Of a DNA stretch of 8,198 bases, positions 5,496-8,198 are shown in pieces. Position 1 is the first letter of the stretch. Each line of letters opens with the position of its first letter. Both the position numbers and the translations under genes were made by a program. Origin of the DNA: JAWXCH01 sp034440595 (GTDB taxonomy: Bacteria > Planctomycetota > Planctomycetia > Pirellulales > JALHPA01). The stretch lies in NCBI GenBank assembly GCA_034440595.1, contig JAWXCH010000090.1:1-8198 (forward strand). Direction: 5' to 3'. A model generated the notes under the pieces. That model did not search any database. It was not told where the DNA came from and worked only from the letters and a program-made list of their open reading frames with translations.

Positions 5496-6920
5496 TCAAG
5501 CATCCGCATTGAGGGCAGGATCGGTTGGTGCGCTTCCATCCACGCTTGGTTCAAACCATCCGCCATCCGCGGCAATCAATTGGTCCGCCTCTCGCGGCCC
5601 CCAGGTCTGCGGCTCATAAAAATGAATTGGCGAAACATTCCCCAGAATCGGATCGACAACTCTCCAGGCAGATTCAACTTCGTCCTCGCGGGTAAATAAC
5701 ATTGACTCGCCGTGCGATGCGTCGGTCAGCAGTCGCTCGTACGGCTCGCGGTCTTCCGGGCTTTGATGCGTGGCAAACAGCTCAACTTCTTCGCCCGCGA
5801 GCTTCTCGCCCGATACTTTTACGCGTGTGCCCAATGCGATGACCACCTCGGGATTGATACGAAAGCGAAAGTAGTTGCCCGGATTTTTTTCGCGTAGCAC
5901 CTGCTGCGGCGGTTGCTGAAAGCGCACCAGGACTTCCGTCGCAGTCACTGGCAAATTTTTACCAACGCGGATATAGAATGGCACGCCTCCCCAGCGCCAG
6001 GTGTTCACCGCCAGCCGCACTGCGGCAAACGTCTCCACCTGCGAATCGGAGGCCACTCCAGGCTCCTGGCGGTATCCGCTGAATTGACCACGGACAAGTG
6101 TTTCTGGCGTTAGCGGGCTGATATTCTTGAGGACTTTGACTTTCTCATCGCGAACTGCTTCGTGGTCGTGCCCAGCCGGGGGTTCCATTGCCACGGCGGC
6201 AACTAGCTGCAGCATGTGGTTTTGTAGGACATCGCGGATCGCGCCCGCCTCTTCGTAAAAGTGGCCTCGCCCCTGCACGCCAAAACTCTCGGCCATGGTG
6301 ATCTGAACGCTCTGTACGTAGTGCCGGTTCCAGAGCGGTTCCAAAATCGTGTTTGCAAAGCGGAAATAGAACAGGTTGAGTACCGGTTCTTTTCCGAGGT
6401 AGTGATCGATGCGAAAAATCGACGACTCGGGAAAATACGTGTGGAGAATTTTGTTCAACTCCACTGCCGAAGCCAGATCGCGGCCAAAAGGCTTTTCAAC
6501 CACCACGCGGGCATGCTGCACACACTGGCTCTTGGCCAGATTCTCGGCGACCGTGCCGAACATACTGGGGGGAATCGCCAGATAATGCAACGGTCGCGCG
6601 GCTTTGCCGAGCTTGGTCCGCAGTTCAGCAAATGTTGCCGGCGAATCGTAGTCTCCGTCGACATATTCCAACTGTGACACCAATTTTTTGAACGCAGCTT
6701 CGTCGACACCGCCATGTTTTTGCAGGCTGTCTTTGGCGCGAGCTACTAGTTGCTCGCGATTCCAGCCCGCCTTGGCGACACCAATCACAGGGACATTGAG
6801 ATTCCCATGTTTGACCATGGACTGGAGCGCGGGAAAGATTTTCTTATAAGCCAGATCCCCGGTGGCTCCAAAAAAAACCAAAGCGTCCGACGACTCTGCA
6901 TTGGGTGTGGAAAATTCCAT
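5496..6920 (-). CDS. zwf: Glucose-6-phosphate 1-dehydrogenase
   Basis: Oxidises glucose-6-phosphate to 6-phosphogluconolactone with reduction of NAD(P)+, the entry step of the oxidative pentose phosphate pathway. The 474 residues are close to the usual 480-500. The N-terminal Rossmann domain begins FFGATGDLAYKKIFPAL (16-32). The substrate and catalytic motif RIDHYLGKE (170-178, Asp173, His174, Lys177) is intact, as is the second histidine in RDVLQNHMLQ (229-238, His235), and RVGKNLP (318-324) matches the family. At the position of the Arg that contacts the NADP 2'-phosphate in other family members (GTARQ in the Leuconostoc enzyme) there is Lys50 in GVAKAG, so cofactor preference is not certain. 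The ATG at 6920 is 2 nt after the gnd stop codon, with only a weak GGA ribosome site, which suggests translational coupling. pgl follows 87 bp downstream. Confidence 0.97.
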   Translation of the reverse strand: MEFSTPNAESSDALVFFGATGDLAYKKIFPALQSMVKHGNLNVPVIGVAKAGWNREQLVARAKDSLQKHGGVDEAAFKKLVSQLEYVDGDYDSPATFAELRTKLGKAARPLHYLAIPPSMFGTVAENLAKSQCVQHARVVVEKPFGRDLASAVELNKILHTYFPESSIFRIDHYLGKEPVLNLFYFRFANTILEPLWNRHYVQSVQITMAESFGVQGRGHFYEEAGAIRDVLQNHMLQLVAAVAMEPPAGHDHEAVRDEKVKVLKNISPLTPETLVRGQFSGYRQEPGVASDSQVETFAAVRLAVNTWRWGGVPFYIRVGKNLPVTATEVLVRFQQPPQQVLREKNPGNYFRFRINPEVVIALGTRVKVSGEKLAGEEVELFATHQSPEDREPYERLLTDASHGESMLFTREDEVESAWRVVDPILGNVSPIHFYEPQTWGPREADQLIAADGGWFEPSVDGSAPTDPALNADA

Positions 6921-6922
6921 CG

Positions 6923-7942
6923 TTATTGTCCGGGGGCTTTTTCGTGGTGGCCACCAAATTGAAATCGCATGGCGGACATGAGTTTGTCTGCAAAATCGGC
7001 TTCGCCGCGCGATGCGAATCGTTCATACAACGCCGCACTCAGCACTGGAGCCGGGACCGATTCATCGATGGCCGCAGTCAGTGTCCAACGACCTTCGCCA
7101 GAGTCTGAGACTCGCCCGGCAAATTCCGCCAGGTCGGCGCTCTGCAACAATGAAGTGGCCGTCAAATCCAACAGCCACGAAGAGATGACGCTGCCACGCC
7201 GCCAGACTTCGGACACATCGGCCAGATTCAGGTCGTACTGATACAACTCTGGATTTCGCAACGGGGTCGTTTCAGCATCGATGTCGCGCTGATGCTTGCC
7301 AACATTGGCATGCTTTAGGATATTCAGTCCTTCGGCATAGGCGGCCATAATGCCATACTCAATGCCGTTGTGTACCATTTTGACAAAGTGGCCGGCACCG
7401 CTAGACCCGCAATGCAAATAGCCTTGCTCCGAGGTTCCTCCAACTTTCTCGCGTCCGGCGGTTCGGTCGATATTGCCACGTCCTGGCGCAAGGGCCGCGA
7501 AGATACTGTCCAAATGTTGGACCGCTGCTGCATCTCCGCCGATCATTTGGCAGTAACCCCGTTCCAGACCCCAGACTCCGCCACTGGTTCCCACATCCAG
7601 ATAGTGGATCCCTTGTTTCTCCAATTGTTTCGCGCGGCGGATGTCATCGTGGTAGTAAGAATTTCCACCGTCGATCAGAATGTCGCCGGCCTTCAGCAAT
7701 GGAGCGATCTCCGCAATGGTACTGTCGACCACCGCGGCAGGGACCATCATCCAGATGGCTTTTGGCGAGGAAAGCTGCCCAACCAAATCGGCGATTGATG
7801 TCGCCGGGGAAGCCCCTTCGGACTTTAATTCTTGCGCGGCGGCTGGCAATTGATCGTACGCAACACACTTGTGTCCTGCTCGTTGCAGGCGACGGACCAT
7901 GTTGCTCCCCATGCGTCCTAGCCCAACCATTCCTAATTGCAT
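6923..7942 (-). CDS. gnd: 6-phosphogluconate dehydrogenase, decarboxylating, short (YqeC/GntZ-like) form
   Basis: Converts 6-phosphogluconate to ribulose-5-phosphate and CO2 with reduction of NAD(P)+. At 339 residues it belongs to the short form, not the long form of about 470 residues in E. coli. Visible motifs: dinucleotide loop GMVGLGRMGSNM (4-15); IDGGNSYYHDD (90-100); DVGTSGGVWG (116-125); the catalytic helix GAGHFVKMVHNGIEYG (182-197, Lys188, His191, Asn192, Glu195); GEGRW (282-286); and a C-terminal R-x-x-FGGH (326-331). Asp30 at the end of the second strand (VAYD) is the classic residue that binds the adenosine ribose of NAD+, where NADP+ enzymes carry Arg or Ser/Thr; I infer NAD+ preference. 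The start is firm: GAGGAG (7949-7954) lies 6 nt before the ATG. The stop at 6923 is 2 nt from the zwf start, so the two are one operon. Confidence 0.96.
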   Translation of the reverse strand: MQLGMVGLGRMGSNMVRRLQRAGHKCVAYDQLPAAAQELKSEGASPATSIADLVGQLSSPKAIWMMVPAAVVDSTIAEIAPLLKAGDILIDGGNSYYHDDIRRAKQLEKQGIHYLDVGTSGGVWGLERGYCQMIGGDAAAVQHLDSIFAALAPGRGNIDRTAGREKVGGTSEQGYLHCGSSGAGHFVKMVHNGIEYGIMAAYAEGLNILKHANVGKHQRDIDAETTPLRNPELYQYDLNLADVSEVWRRGSVISSWLLDLTATSLLQSADLAEFAGRVSDSGEGRWTLTAAIDESVPAPVLSAALYERFASRGEADFADKLMSAMRFQFGGHHEKAPGQ

Positions 7943-7948
7943 CGCTCG

Positions 7949-7954
7949 CTCCTC
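7949..7954 (-). promoter_or_regulatory. Strong Shine-Dalgarno site of gnd
   Basis: The minus strand reads GAGGAG with a 6-nt spacer to the ATG at 7942. It is the best ribosome site in the window and confirms the gnd start. Confidence 0.8.
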
Positions 7955-8020
7955 GTAATATTTCTTCTAGTTTGTTTGTTTGCAGGTCCGATGTCGTAAC
8001 CGTCAATTTGTGGTGGCCCG

Positions 8021-8198
8021 CTACGTTGCAGTCGGTGTTGGAGCTGTAGCCGCTTTGCAGTCTTTCTCCCAGAGCCGAAAACCGCCGACGAACGCATTGG
8101 CATTATTGCCGGCACGCGCCTTTTCGGGCAGCTTCTTTAACTTCTTGACGTTACCTCCACCGAGCACCACGTAGTCTGGCTCAACAGCGGCAATCAAA
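8021..8198 (-). CDS. ppgK: ROK-family glucokinase, probably polyphosphate glucokinase, C-terminal fragment (cut by the window edge)
   Basis: The last 58 codons of a minus-strand gene, ending at TAG (8021-8023); the frame runs off the right edge. The sequence contains EPDYVVLGGGNVKKLKKLP, then NNANAFVGGFRLWE. The LGGGN segment followed by a GGFRLW end recalls the C-terminus of ROK-type polyphosphate-dependent glucokinases, which make glucose-6-phosphate from glucose using polyphosphate or ATP. The family call is from memory of this ending; the phosphate-donor loop and the catalytic Asp lie outside the window, so an ordinary ATP-using ROK sugar kinase is the main alternative. The tail after the conserved end is Ala/Thr/Pro-rich and probably disordered. 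It sits 78 bp upstream of gnd on the same strand, which fits a job supplying glucose-6-phosphate to the Zwf-Pgl-Gnd branch. Confidence 0.65.
   Translation of the reverse strand, partial: LIAAVEPDYVVLGGGNVKKLKKLPEKARAGNNANAFVGGFRLWEKDCKAATAPTPTAT

Noticed and set aside
7370..7798. Open frame of 142 codons on the plus strand
   Set aside because: It is antisense to gnd, whose motifs are intact across the whole stretch.
7970..7982. Three tandem GTTT units before gnd
   Set aside because: Too short and simple to call a repeat; it only makes the gnd leader A/C-rich and unstructured.
8001..8006. Minus-strand TTGACG as a possible -35 box for gnd
   Set aside because: No acceptable -10 lies 16-18 nt downstream, and the gap to the upstream co-directional gene is short enough for co-transcription.
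7980..8174. Plus-strand open frame of 64 codons near the right edge
   Set aside because: It is opposite the glucokinase C-terminus on the minus strand, which carries a recognisable conserved ending.

Overview
The window looks like chromosomal DNA from a planctomycete, probably of the Pirellula/Rhodopirellula/Blastopirellula type. This is inferred from three things: a Hanks-type Ser/Thr kinase fused through one membrane segment to a C-terminal TPR array, a secreted protein with a CX4CH cytochrome-like domain of a style common in that phylum, and a short-form 6-phosphogluconate dehydrogenase beside zwf. No phylogenetic marker gene is present, so the assignment stays an inference.

Layout. Positions 1-258 (minus) hold the N-terminus of an FtsH-type membrane protease that runs off the left edge. 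A 144-bp divergent gap (259-402) separates it from a plus-strand Nudix hydrolase (403-840). The gap holds a credible minus-strand sigma70-like promoter and a hairpin followed by a U-tract at the very start of the predicted ftsH transcript. Everything from 928 to the right edge is on the minus strand. In transcription order (right to left) it contains: the C-terminus of a ROK-family, probably polyphosphate-dependent, glucokinase (8021-8198, partial); gnd (6923-7942); zwf (5496-6920); pgl (4674-5408); a 731-residue membrane Ser/Thr kinase with TPRs (2388-4583, GTG start); and a 437-residue secreted protein of unknown function with a CX4CH motif (928-2241).

How the genes work together. The four right-hand genes encode consecutive reactions: glucose to glucose-6-phosphate (glucokinase), to 6-phosphogluconolactone (Zwf), to 6-phosphogluconate (Pgl), to ribulose-5-phosphate (Gnd). 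This is the oxidative pentose phosphate branch with its feeder kinase. gnd and zwf are separated by only 2 bp; the other gaps are 78-90 bp. The kinase follows pgl after a 90-bp gap with a strong hairpin, so it may be a separate or attenuated transcription unit. The secreted CX4CH gene follows after 146 bp with its own good promoter-like sequence and a long inverted repeat, and is probably transcribed at least partly on its own.

I saw no tRNA, rRNA, CRISPR array, insertion sequence or integration signature. Most of the window is ordinary core metabolism. The points most worth checking are the degenerate haem-like domain, the promoter placed almost on top of a start codon, the ftsH leader hairpin, and the predicted NAD preference of Gnd beside a Zwf with a Lys at the usual NADP-contact Arg.
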